Source: Leptolyngbya sp. FACHB-261
GTDB lineage: Bacteria > Cyanobacteriota > Cyanobacteriia > FACHB-261
Length of the DNA stretch: 64,000 nt
Assembly: GCF_014696065.1 (NCBI RefSeq)
Contig: NZ_JACJPL010000001.1
Span: forward strand, 186,001 to 250,000
Direction: 5' to 3'
Positions within the stretch are counted from its first letter, which is position 1. Each line of letters begins with the position of its first letter. Positions 53,802 through 61,919 of this stretch are shown piece by piece. The position numbers and the translations under genes are program-made. Below the pieces are notes generated by a model that was not told the DNA's origin, ran no database searches, and was given only the letters and a program-made list of their open reading frames with translations.

Positions 53802-54914
53802 TCACCGCAGCAGAACGGGTTCAGCGTCAATGCGAACGCGGAAAAGCGTGTAGGGCTTTTGGCGCAGATCTTTGCCGTTTTGGTATTTCGCCTGACGGTG
53901 CAATTGATTGGCAGTGACGTAAAGGTAGCCATCTGTCGCGACTGACATCGTGTCGGGCCACAGGAGGTGAGGGTCATGTACGACCGTCTCCCACTCTCCA
54001 TCAGGGTTGCGCCTCAGGATGGCATTGTGTTCGTAGCTTGTAGCGTAGATGCAGCCTGCTGCGTCTGATTCGAGTCCATCTGCACCGCCGCCTCTGTCCC
54101 CTTCATCAACCACGGTTGCGGCAACGGCAGGTTCATCAAGTGAGCGATCGCAAAGCGCATCAATTGCAACGCTGTAGAGCTTGCGGCTGGCCAGTGGGCA
54201 GTAGTATAGGCGTGCCCCATCCGCACTGATCGCAATCCCGTCTGCTCCCATTTTGAGCGACTTGGTTTTTCCGTCCGGGTGACGCTCCATAAACGGACGA
54301 CCCTCAACGATCGGCAGAAAGCTCGACGGTTCCTCAGCCTTAGTTGAGGGATGCTCATGCAGCCTGCGCCAGCTTTCGCCCGAGGCCAGGTCCACCACAA
54401 TAATGCCGTTCGGCCCCTGGTCAGAGGAATCCGTGATGAACGCTATTCCCTCAGCCCCGCGCCTGAGATCGAAGCGGACATCGTTGAGGTAAGTAGTCGC
54501 TAAGGCGACAGTTTGCGGAAAGAGAATCGTCTTGATGACTTGGTTGCTTGTTAGATCCACACAGACCAGCTTGGGTCCGCCGTACTGGGTCGACTTAAAC
54601 ATCGGACTGCCAGTGTCGAGAATCCATAGGCGATCGCTTGGATCCACCACAACACTCTGCACAGACACCAGCGTCGCGGCGAGGTCATCAGGATTGGTTT
54701 GGTTGATCGCCTCATTAGGGTAAGCGATAGGACGGCCTTCCCGGATCTCTGCCACTGTGAACGTGACCTCATCACCCCACTTCGGGAAATTGACGAAGAT
54801 GCGCCCTTGATGGGACACAGTCACGCCTGTCAGCATGGCGCCATCGAAGTGGGCAACTGGCTCTAGGGTGCCTAATGACTCATCCGTGGGCAATTTCTGC
54901 AACTGACTGACCAT
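53802..54914 (-). CDS. Major royal jelly protein / yellow-like beta-propeller protein
   Basis: A 370-residue six-bladed-propeller protein of the MRJP/yellow family (also annotated L-dopachrome tautomerase-related). Pieces include HFDGAMLTGVTVSHQGRIFVNFPKWGDEV, VDPSDRLWILDTGSP, FITDSSDQGPNGIIVVDL and GADGIAISADGARLYYCPL. There is no signal peptide. The frame opens at 54923, but the ATG at 54914 has AGGAG at good spacing. It probably heads an operon with the SRPBCC and alcohol dehydrogenase genes. Bacterial members are linked to sugar-lactone or quinone chemistry; the substrate is not known. Confidence 0.88.
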   Translation of the reverse strand: MVSQLQKLPTDESLGTLEPVAHFDGAMLTGVTVSHQGRIFVNFPKWGDEVTFTVAEIREGRPIAYPNEAINQTNPDDLAATLVSVQSVVVDPSDRLWILDTGSPMFKSTQYGGPKLVCVDLTSNQVIKTILFPQTVALATTYLNDVRFDLRRGAEGIAFITDSSDQGPNGIIVVDLASGESWRRLHEHPSTKAEEPSSFLPIVEGRPFMERHPDGKTKSLKMGADGIAISADGARLYYCPLASRKLYSVAIDALCDRSLDEPAVAATVVDEGDRGGGADGLESDAAGCIYATSYEHNAILRRNPDGEWETVVHDPHLLWPDTMSVATDGYLYVTANQLHRQAKYQNGKDLRQKPYTLFRVRIDAEPVLLR

Positions 54915-54923
54915 GAGCAACAT

Positions 54924-55614
54924 CTCCTAAAGCAGGCCTAAAGAAAGCAGGTAAGCAGCAAGGGTTTTCTAGTAGGCGGAGTTTTGAAAGTTTTTGCAGA
55001 GTTTTTTAGGTTTTCTTTAGAGGTCAGGCTGCTCTTGGCTTGAGGACGATTTCAGTTCAGTCATCTTCGTGGGCATCTTCATGGGCATCAAATTGCTGCT
55101 AGATGTCTGGCGCATCGTGGAGCGACAGTCGGTGCGAGATCAGGTTTAGGCCAGATCTTTTCAAAGGTCCAATGCCTTGAATAACGCCTTGAATACAGTT
55201 ACCCGCATTCACAGAAAAGATGCACACCCCTTGGTTGAGGGTTGGGCGATTAATACTTCCAAGTTCCAGCAACCCTTGGAAATTCTAGAGATGCGGAATC
55301 ACCCTTGCATCTACCTCATGGAGTAGGTGATAGGCTACCTAAAACCATCTATTTCTACTTGTAGAAAGCAGAAAAGTTAGTAAGCTGAATCAGAAGAGTT
55401 TGGAACCTTTGACAAGGCTGTTGAGCAATTACGAGCGCTAGAAGCAGCAAAAGAATCAATCCAAAACCTAACATTTTTTACAGCAAATCAGTAAAGGGGA
55501 ACAACGATTTAGCCATAACACCTCTGGTCTTTTGGACTAAAGGCACGACAACTAAATTGTTATTCCCCGAAGGAAACAATCTGATTTGGGAGTTAGCTTA
55601 ACTGGCACTAGAAA
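54924..55614. other. Intergenic region upstream of the MRJP-like operon
   Basis: 691 bp. No intact gene seen. On the minus strand a 60-codon frame (ending at a TAG at 55099-55101) is open without a good start and may be a decayed fragment of unknown kind. Confidence 0.45.
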
Positions 55615-55938
55615 CTACTTTAGCTTCACCGATTCGCCTGCCTGGATGAGCAGTTGTCCGAGTTGTTGTAATTTAGAAGCAACATCGGCAGGGGCATCGG
55701 TAGCAGCAACCGAAGTGTCTTCACCCAGGTCAATCAGAATCTTAGAGATTTCGGACTTATTGCCGCTTCTTAGAGCTGCCTTGAGTTCACCCAGGTCTTC
55801 ACCAATATCTTGACCTTGAAGCTCTTGCTGCCAGCTGTCGATGAGCGCAATTGCATCATTGACAGAGACAGAAGCCAGCCCTTGTTGCAGAGCAGTAATG
55901 GTGAAGTTGAGGTCAGCAGATTGACTTACATCAGCCAT
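55615..55938 (-). CDS. Small helical hypothetical protein
   Basis: A 107-residue acidic, Ser/Leu-rich protein with helical content (FTITALQQGLASVSVNDAIALIDSWQQEL; KSEISKILIDLG; VASKLQQLGQLLIQAGESVKLK). AAAGGA nine bases before the ATG is a strong site. No family recognised and no cysteine. It is isolated between long gaps and transcribed on the minus strand; its promoter lies in the gap to the DUF2721 gene. Confidence 0.7.
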   Translation of the reverse strand: MADVSQSADLNFTITALQQGLASVSVNDAIALIDSWQQELQGQDIGEDLGELKAALRSGNKSEISKILIDLGEDTSVAATDAPADVASKLQQLGQLLIQAGESVKLK

Positions 55939-56289
55939 GACAAATTTCCTTTTATTACTAGGAATAGTTACTCAGACGGTGAGACTAAAACTTCTCTACA
56001 CCCATCTTTATTGTTCTTAACAATCTCTCTCAGGGCTTCACCCCCAAGAAATACACCTTAAGGCATAGAATTTGACCCGCTTTCGGTCAAATCCTGGTCG
56101 AAAGCAGGGTTAAGGCAGCCGCTTTCTGAGAAGTCTTAACTTGTCTTAAGAAGTTGCCCTAATCTAAAAGCGGCAACGGACGTAGTCTTGGAGCGTCGCT
56201 GATGTCTGGTTGCCAGTAAACAAGCAAGAAAACTAGGCAAGTAACTCTTCAGTTCAGACTGAAGGGCAGCTTGTCAGGTTCTACAAAAC
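55939..56289. other. Intergenic region with a hairpin
   Basis: 351 bp. GCTTTCG and CGAAAGC (56079-56105) can pair around a 13-nt loop, and may end the DUF2721 transcript. No gene seen. Confidence 0.4.
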
Positions 56290-56772
56290 TTACTGCATCA
56301 AGCCACAATTCTTTTTTACTTCGTACTGAACGCTGCAGTGTGCGGTACGGAAATCGACTGCCGCCAGTACGATAGCCGATAGGAGCACGGCAGTTCCAAA
56401 CAGAAAAAACACCAAGGCTCCTGTTGCTAGCTGGGCTGAGCCTGTTGCAGCAGCAGAGGCAATGAAGAACATACTTACAATAAAGATAATAATGGCGTAG
56501 TAGATTGCTTGCAGAGTATCGTGAACCCGTTTGTGATGGGCTAGCAGCTCAGGCAGTTGAAAATTTATCTGCAACAAACGCTCGCTTGTAAACTCAGGAG
56601 ACTTATTGCCGCCGTGCAGCAATTCTAAATGCTCACGAGTCATTGCTCGCAAACGGTTACTGATAGAAGAATAGCGCGCGTGCAGTCCGCCCAAGAGAAT
56701 GGCGCAGGCAGTCACCATCACAACTGGGGCAATAATGATTTGAATGATCTCTGCAATTGATTTGGCACTCAT
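56290..56772 (-). CDS. DUF2721 family membrane protein
   Basis: A 160-residue protein with three hydrophobic helices (about 13-33, 90-112, 118-140) and a charged cytoplasmic loop (ISNRLRAMTREHLELLHGG). The pattern MVTACAILLGGL and SISNRLRAMTREHLELL fits DUF2721, found in many bacteria without known function. The frame is open to 56895, but the ATG at 56772 has CAGGAG upstream and starts MSAKSIAEII, so I use it. Confidence 0.85.
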   Translation of the reverse strand: MSAKSIAEIIQIIIAPVVMVTACAILLGGLHARYSSISNRLRAMTREHLELLHGGNKSPEFTSERLLQINFQLPELLAHHKRVHDTLQAIYYAIIIFIVSMFFIASAAATGSAQLATGALVFFLFGTAVLLSAIVLAAVDFRTAHCSVQYEVKKNCGLMQ

Positions 56773-57149
56773 ACAACTCCTGAGCCGCGTACACTTGAGC
56801 CCTCTAGCAGAGTAGCGTCTCAATGCAGCAACTGTAGTGGCCAAGGAACTTTTTGAGCGCTCCCCATTCGACGCCTCCCAACCTCCCCCTAGCAAGGGAA
56901 GCTGCCGTAGGCAATGGGGTCTTGTTTGTAGCTCTCATTGACTCACCTGCTTAGCCCTTTGCTTTGGCCGGTATTGAAATGGTGAGGTTGAACTAGGGAT
57001 GTTGGGCGAAATAGACAGATAGGCAAATAAGGGCAAACAAGCTTGTAAGGTGCGTCTGCCTTCAAGATTGCAGCGGCTTTCGGTTAAGAGCAGAGGGCAA
57101 GTCCCTAAACAACGAAAGCCACTACAGGATTATGGGATGCAATTAGGCT
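56773..57149. other. Intergenic region with a dispersed repeat
   Basis: 377 bp between two minus-strand genes; contains the repeat copy at 56873-56902. Nothing else recognised. Confidence 0.4.
56873..56902. repeat. Dispersed intergenic repeat, copy 2
   Basis: GCCTCCCAACCTCCCCCTAG followed by CAAGGGAAGC, related to the reverse complement of the element at 18098-18138. Only two copies are seen in the window. Confidence 0.5.
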
Positions 57150-57701
57150 CTACTGAGCGCTGGCGGCGCTGGCAGGGCGAAGCGGAGCATAGCCGAAGGT
57201 GGCGTTAGCCATGCGGCACCAGACAACTACAGACTTGAAGTTTGCCAGGTTGACACTATCGGGGATGGGGTAGCGCTGAGCCCCGTTGGAGCTATGCAAT
57301 TTGCCGAGGTTCACAAAGCTGCCCTGGGTTTGATAAGACTGCGGTGGTCGGTTAGCAGACTCTAGAAGAACGTGCAAATCGGGCCCCATATTACTGGTGC
57401 TGAAAGCCCGGTCAACTTCTAGATATCGATGGCCGCCCTGTCTTACAATCCGAGCGGTGCCAGTCGTAGGAGCCTCTCCAGCAACAAAGGTGCCAGTCAT
57501 GAGGGCAACTGTCTGGGTTTGGGGCTGGGTTTGGGGCTGGGTTTGGGTTTGCGCAACTGTCGCATCAGACTGAGTCAGGAGCGCAGAAGGACTAGCCACC
57601 CGAGCGGAAGTTTCCTGCACGCTTGCTGCATAACTTGACACCGAAAAAACTGAGGTTGAAATAGCAGCAACACCGAGCAGGATCAAGTGGTTTAACTTCA
57701 T
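57150..57701 (-). CDS. Secreted DM13-domain protein
   Basis: A 183-residue exported protein. Signal peptide (LILLGVAAISTSVFSVSSYAA), then a disordered linker with QTQPQTQPQTQT repeats (about 50-65), then a DM13 domain (MTGTFVAGEAPTTGTARIVRQGG, DRAFSTSNMGPDLHVLLES, KSVVVWCRMANATFGYAPL). DM13 domains are proposed to bind redox cofactors or act in electron transfer in animals and bacteria. The single conserved cysteine is in VVWC. It is probably periplasmic. Confidence 0.87.
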   Translation of the reverse strand: MKLNHLILLGVAAISTSVFSVSSYAASVQETSARVASPSALLTQSDATVAQTQTQPQTQPQTQTVALMTGTFVAGEAPTTGTARIVRQGGHRYLEVDRAFSTSNMGPDLHVLLESANRPPQSYQTQGSFVNLGKLHSSNGAQRYPIPDSVNLANFKSVVVWCRMANATFGYAPLRPASAASAQ

Positions 57702-58041
57702 TAACTTCGACTCCTTAGCAGAATTTGCTGGTGGAGCTTGGACTCGGTTGTCCTTGTCGGCTCCTAGCTATAGCAAACAACCTGAAAATGAGGGCTTCCT
57801 TAGAACCGCGTTAAAGATGCAAGCGTCTTAAGCCCTGCAACCTGAGAAGCAAATTGAGCAGTAATCTGAGAAGCAACTTGAAGAGCAACCGGACTTTGCA
57901 TCTGAATTAGCTTCAAACTTAATAAACAGCCAAATGGCTGCAAATAGCTGAAATGATCAAAGGCACGGCAGCAAATAACTGGCTAGTCAGCAAGCCATGT
58001 GTTAGCTTGCCTAAAAATCGCGTGTTCTGGATTGGTGCAGG
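57702..58041. other. Divergent promoter region, DM13 gene to coiled-coil membrane gene
   Basis: 340 bp. Two direct repeats of CTGAGAAGCAA (57842-57880) are visible. No gene or RNA recognised. Confidence 0.4.
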
Positions 58042-59373
58042 ATGGCCGGCTGGAAGTTCCCATTTTTCAACTTTGCTGGGAGAAAAGCGCAGAACAGCCC
58101 TGGCAGTAATACTCCTCCCCAGAGCCCACCACCAGCCACACCACCCCAAGCAGCGCCATTGTCACCGCCCGTTATGTCGGTGACTGCTCTGCAAAGAAAG
58201 ATGGAGGAGGAAGAGAGGCAGCTTTATAGCTATCCCCTCAACCGGAGTGCCAAGCCTCCAGGCATACGCAAAGCCTTCAACAAAGTTGTCTGGATCGCGG
58301 TCCTGCTCGGTATTCCGGTTGGGCTAGTGTGGCTGGCAAACTTGCCTTACCCAATGGTTCGTCGCCCCGTGGCTGCAAGCGCTCCGATCCTGCTGCTGCC
58401 TAGCTACATGAGCATGGAAGACAACTACAAGCAGGCAATTGCCTCAGTTGAGCAGGCAGACCAACTGATTAGCAACGCAACCAGTCCAGCCGACCTAGAT
58501 TTAGGACAACAAAAAGTTGAGCAGGCGCAAGAACATCTGGATGCGCTTCCCCTTGATTTTTTAAATGCTTGGCCTGAATACAGCTACTGGTGGTATGGTT
58601 GGCGGTTTAGCAACAGTCGGTTTAATTGGACTCGGGCCAGGGTTGCTCAACTCAAAGCTCAGGTCTTTCAAGAGAAGAATGCTCAGAATTTGCTCCTGAC
58701 AAGCGACCAAGCCGTTAAGTCGGCCAAGCAACAGTATGAGCAAGCAGCAACCCCTACAGACAAGCGTTTGGCTGTTGGGGCTTGGCGTTCAGCGCTTGAG
58801 CAGTTAGAGGAAGTTCCCGGCCAAACTCTGGCTGGAAAAACTGCACAACAAAAACTCGACGCCTACCAGCGCGACTTTCAAGAGGTGGTCGGTCTGGCAG
58901 CAGGCAGTGAGCGCGTTGGCACTTTGATCTCAGCAGCACAGGAGTTTTCCTGGCAAGCGGCGAAAGCCGGTCAGAATCCACCGCATACTGTCGCTGAGTG
59001 GGAACAGGTTAGAGGTTTGTGGCAGCAAGCTATCGAGTCTCTGGACCAGATCTCTTCAGATGATTTGGCAGGCTACGCAGAAGCGCAGAGATTAATCGCA
59101 CGGTACAAAACTGACTTAGGGCAAGTGGAAGTCCGGCTTCAGGAAGAACAAGAGTCAGTACAAGCTCTGGACCGAGCGAACGACCGAATTGAGCAATTAC
59201 TAGCCAAGACTCCGACAGATCCTAATTCTGTGGATAGCAATCTTGTTATCAGCCAGTTGCAGGGGATTATCAACGACCTGGATAAAGTATCGAGCGGTAC
59301 GACCTCCTATCTAAAGGCGCAGGAGCTTTTGCTATCGGCCAAGAATAAGCTGAAGCAATTGCAATCTCAGTAA
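58042..59373 (+). CDS. Membrane-anchored coiled-coil protein of unknown function
   Basis: A 443-residue protein. Residues 1-45 are Pro-rich and disordered. A single transmembrane helix (about 83-105, WIAVLLGIPVGLVWLANL) follows a basic segment, giving a long extracytoplasmic or cytoplasmic C-terminal part. Residues 140-440 are almost all helix with repeated Gln/Lys/Glu coiled-coil segments and several QLxxIxxLDK patterns. No family recognised. The last 90 residues are duplicated downstream (60468-60812). Together with the HNH gene this looks like an old two-gene unit, now split by a 1.1-kb segment. Confidence 0.7.
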   Translation: MAGWKFPFFNFAGRKAQNSPGSNTPPQSPPPATPPQAAPLSPPVMSVTALQRKMEEEERQLYSYPLNRSAKPPGIRKAFNKVVWIAVLLGIPVGLVWLANLPYPMVRRPVAASAPILLLPSYMSMEDNYKQAIASVEQADQLISNATSPADLDLGQQKVEQAQEHLDALPLDFLNAWPEYSYWWYGWRFSNSRFNWTRARVAQLKAQVFQEKNAQNLLLTSDQAVKSAKQQYEQAATPTDKRLAVGAWRSALEQLEEVPGQTLAGKTAQQKLDAYQRDFQEVVGLAAGSERVGTLISAAQEFSWQAAKAGQNPPHTVAEWEQVRGLWQQAIESLDQISSDDLAGYAEAQRLIARYKTDLGQVEVRLQEEQESVQALDRANDRIEQLLAKTPTDPNSVDSNLVISQLQGIINDLDKVSSGTTSYLKAQELLLSAKNKLKQLQSQ

Positions 59374-59411
59374 TGAGCAGAGAGCTTCATTACTCTGAGG
59401 ACAAGCTTTTG
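59090..59411 (+). repeat. 320-bp direct repeat, copy 1
   Basis: Aligns with 60524-60845 at roughly 80 percent by eye. It covers the last 95 codons of the coiled-coil gene and the first 13 codons of an HNH gene copy. The aligned stretch ends at GACAAGCTTTT in this copy, against GACAAGTTTT in the other. Confidence 0.85.
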
Positions 59412-59441
59412 CATTGCAACCAGATCTTGCGTCCAAATTAG
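59373..59441 (+). pseudogene. Truncated 5' end of an HNH endonuclease gene
   Basis: ATG at 59373 overlaps the TAA of the coiled-coil gene (TAATG) and reads MSRELHYSEDKL, then diverges and stops at 59441. It matches the start of the intact HNH gene at 60809 (MSKDLHYYEDKF), which overlaps its own upstream frame by ATGA. This is strong evidence that the intact arrangement was once coiled-coil gene followed by the HNH gene. Confidence 0.75.
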
Positions 59442-59482
59442 CTTCAGGCTTACCAATGGCTGGAGTTGAAGAGGTGCGATTG

Positions 59483-59776
59483 GTGCTCTGAACTGTGACA
59501 TCGGTGTTCTGAACTCCAGCATCGGTGCTCTGAACTGCGACATCAGTGCTCTGAACTCCGGCATCAGTGCTCTGAACTGCGACATCAGTGCTCTGAACTG
59601 CGACATCGGTGCTTCGAACTCCGGCATCAGTGCTCTGAACTCCGGCATCGATGCTTTGAACTCCGGCATCGGTGCTCTGAACTGCGGCATCGGTGCTTTG
59701 GGCTCCGACGTCGGTGCCCTATACCTCCGGCATAGATGTTCTGAATTGCGGCATAGATGTTTTGAACTGCGACATC
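59483..59776. repeat. 21-bp minisatellite, 14 units
   Basis: GTGCTCTGAACTGCGACATCA-like units in exact 21-bp register from 59483 to 59776, with variation mostly at the bases coding for the second half. The minus-strand frame reads as MPEFRAL/MSQFRAP heptads and is open from 59690 to 59367; the plus-strand frame reads GALNCDI/SALNSGI. No ATG with a site starts either frame convincingly. It lies in the segment between the two direct-repeat copies. Confidence 0.9.
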
Positions 59777-59964
59777 ACTGCTTAACTATCTAACTCTTCG
59801 GTATTAAGAGGCAACACTCCTAGAATTTGCGGAGAAATTGCTAGTGGTATAAGCAAAGTTCGGTAAAAGTACAGGTTAGCTCAGCCAGCTTGGGGGGCAT
59901 ACAAGATCTGACGGAGCAAGTTAATCCCGTCAAGCTCTCTTAATTAATTCAGGGACTGTGAGTT

Positions 59965-60441
59965 ATGGCAATTGGGCCAATTGATAGCACCCTTTCAGCT
60001 GAAGAACTGAAAGCAGTAATGACAGGTTTGGAGCTTGTAGAACAGAATCTCTCGTGCCTAATCGGACTAACGCCTGCTGAGCGACAAAAGCTGACTAAGA
60101 TGGGACGTAAGTCGCAGACCTTTGTAGGGCAGGCGTTGGCAATGGCAGCTAACTATCCAAAACTTATGCCGGGTTGTCTGGATGTGGAAGCAGCGCAGCG
60201 AGACCTGGCTCTGTTTGAGGCGCTCACACCAATCTTGCAAAGGCTTACTCAACTACAGGAGCTGGTTGGAGATACACAGATGCTGGCTGGCAGCGAGGCA
60301 TATGCCTCAGCGAGACTGGCCTACCGCTCGGCCCAGTCCACAGCCAAAAGTATGGGCATGGATGGGGTGGTCAGTGAGCTATCCCTGCAATACCGCAAGG
60401 CAACCCGTAAGAGCTCGACCGAGGACAAGACTGAGAAATAG
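59965..60441 (+). CDS. Conserved hypothetical protein
   Basis: A 158-residue helical, soluble protein. It has the stretches LSAEELKAVMTGLELVEQNLSCLIGLTPAERQKLTKMGRKSQTFV, FEALTPILQRLTQLQELVGDTQMLAGSEAYASARLAYRSAQ and MGMDGVVSELSLQYRKATRK, a pattern I associate with a widespread, uncharacterised bacterial family (GLTPAER..L.KMG.KS). No catalytic motif is seen. AGGGA is nine bases or more before the ATG. It is the only intact gene between the two direct-repeat copies and may be the cargo of the insertion. Confidence 0.75.
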   Translation: MAIGPIDSTLSAEELKAVMTGLELVEQNLSCLIGLTPAERQKLTKMGRKSQTFVGQALAMAANYPKLMPGCLDVEAAQRDLALFEALTPILQRLTQLQELVGDTQMLAGSEAYASARLAYRSAQSTAKSMGMDGVVSELSLQYRKATRKSSTEDKTEK

Positions 60442-60467
60442 ACCTCAAGCTGCACTTGTAGGCAAGA

Positions 60468-60812
60468 GTGGGCAAAGCAATGGATTTTGGAGTCTGCAAA
60501 GCAGTTCCACGATCCGTTGCTTTTTTATTGATTGCACAGTACAGAGCTAACTTAGGGCAGGTGGAAGTTCGTCTTCAAGCTGAACAGGACTCGGTACAAG
60601 CTCTGGATCAGGCGAAGGATCAAGTCGAGCAATTAGTGGCAAATACTCAAGCAGATCTGAATTCTGCAAATCGCAAGCTTGTTATTGGCCAATTGCAGGG
60701 AATCATCAATAGACTGGAGAAAGTATCGAGCGATGCGACCTCATATCTGGAGGCACAACAGCTTTTGCCATCAGTCAAGAATAAACTGAATCAATTTCAG
60801 CCTCAGCAATGA
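60468..60812 (+). pseudogene. Duplicated C-terminal fragment of the coiled-coil gene
   Basis: A 114-codon frame from a GTG. From about residue 20 (LLIAQYRANLGQVEVRLQAEQDSVQALDQ) it parallels the end of the 58042 gene (LIARYKTDLGQVEVRLQEEQESVQALDR). The first 20 residues have no counterpart, so it is a fragment that happens to stay open. The transmembrane helix is missing. It overlaps the HNH start by ATGA and may still provide translational coupling. Confidence 0.7.
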
Positions 60813-60845
60813 GCAAAGATCTTCATTACTACGAAGACAAGTTTT
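60524..60845 (+). repeat. 320-bp direct repeat, copy 2
   Basis: The partner of 59090-59411. It covers the fragment of the coiled-coil gene and the first codons of the intact HNH gene. The two copies flank about 1.1 kb containing the minisatellite and the conserved hypothetical gene. Confidence 0.85.
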
Positions 60846-61780
60846 CTCGCTTGAATGTGAATCGCCATCGCAAGCGGGGAGTAGCTCCATACAAACCGGC
60901 TCTACTCTTGGCGGTCATCGAGTTGATCGAACAGGGATTGCTCACTCAAAATCGAGTCTTTATCTCTGCTGATTTAATCGCAACCTTCATCAAATACCGA
61001 GATCTGTTAGGACCAGAGTCTTATCAAGCAGATCTGGCCCAACCGTTCTTTTACATGAGGAGCGATGGTTTTTGGCATCTCAAAGCGCAACCTGGTTTGG
61101 AAGCAGTTGTCTCTAAAGGTGTGCTGACAACGCTCAAAAAGTTGCGAGACACAGTTCAATATGCCTATTTTGATGATGAACTTTTTAGCTTACTGAATGA
61201 TTCAACGTCCAGGCATCGATTGATTCGAATTCTGGTCGTGACCTGGTTTCCTGATAGGAATCAGGAGATTGCACAACTTCTAAAAATCAACTCGTTTCAA
61301 GATTTTCAAGACCGTCTACGCGAGAAAGGTGGGGCAGTTTACGCAGTAGAAGAATTGAAGGATGAGAATAAAACCTTCGTAAGGGATGCAGCATTCCGCA
61401 AAATAGTACTACGAGCATATCAATACCAGTGTGCATTTTGCGGGTTGAAAGTAGATACCTCCCTCAACCAGAACATTGTAGACGGAGCACACATCAAGCC
61501 TTTCTCAGAATTCCGAGATGACCGAATCAATAATGGTTTATCTCTTTGCAAAAACCATCACTGGGCTTTTGATCGCGGTTGGTTCAGCATAGAGGATGAC
61601 TACACGATCCTGGTTTCTAATGACTTGAGAGAAGAGTCACCCCACGCAAAGCCCATGCAAGAATTTCAGGGCGAACGAATTCTCTTACCTAACCAGGAAA
61701 ACTACTTCCCCAGATCTGAAGCACTGCGTTGGCATCGAGAGAATAGATTTAATCGTGGTGAGCAGTTGTTAACGTACTAA
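60809..61780 (+). CDS. HNH endonuclease, possible modification-dependent restriction enzyme
   Basis: A 323-residue nuclease. The C-terminal HNH fold (about 195-275) has QCAFCGLKVD, the catalytic DGAHIKPFSEFRDDRINNGLSLC and KNHHWAFDRGWFSI. The N-terminal 150 residues, with RGVAPYKPALLLAVIELIEQGLL, resemble the sulfur-binding (phosphorothioate DNA) domain of ScoMcrA/SprMcrA-type enzymes, where this domain precedes HNH. So a type IV restriction enzyme that cuts phosphorothioated or otherwise modified DNA is the best guess, not proof. No dnd genes are seen. The start overlaps the upstream fragment by ATGA. Confidence 0.8.
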   Translation: MSKDLHYYEDKFSRLNVNRHRKRGVAPYKPALLLAVIELIEQGLLTQNRVFISADLIATFIKYRDLLGPESYQADLAQPFFYMRSDGFWHLKAQPGLEAVVSKGVLTTLKKLRDTVQYAYFDDELFSLLNDSTSRHRLIRILVVTWFPDRNQEIAQLLKINSFQDFQDRLREKGGAVYAVEELKDENKTFVRDAAFRKIVLRAYQYQCAFCGLKVDTSLNQNIVDGAHIKPFSEFRDDRINNGLSLCKNHHWAFDRGWFSIEDDYTILVSNDLREESPHAKPMQEFQGERILLPNQENYFPRSEALRWHRENRFNRGEQLLTY

Positions 61781-61910
61781 GCAAGAGCGCCCTCAGGCTT
61801 CAACCTGAGGCTACACAAATAAAACCTGCCTATGCACAGGTAACCAGACTCTTCCTAGTCTGCGAAGGCAGACTTCGCCTGTGTAGCCGCGAATTTATTC
61901 GCCAGGTCTC
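61781..61910. repeat. Hairpin-rich dispersed intergenic element
   Basis: CCTCAGG-CTTCAA-CCTGAGG (61791-61810), a CCTG-based second stem, AGTCTGC-GAAG-GCAGACT (61857-61874), and a GTGTAGCCGCGAATTTATTCGCC stretch. I recognise this arrangement as a repetitive element found between genes in cyanobacteria; it probably ends transcripts of both neighbours. Confidence 0.55.
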
Positions 61911-61919
61911 TATCGGTTT

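Noticed and set aside
55099-55290. 60-codon minus-strand frame upstream of the MRJP-like operon
   Set aside because: Open between two stops with no good start. Some stretches look protein-like (LNQGVCIFSVNAGNCIQGVIQ), but I could not match a family, so I do not call a gene.
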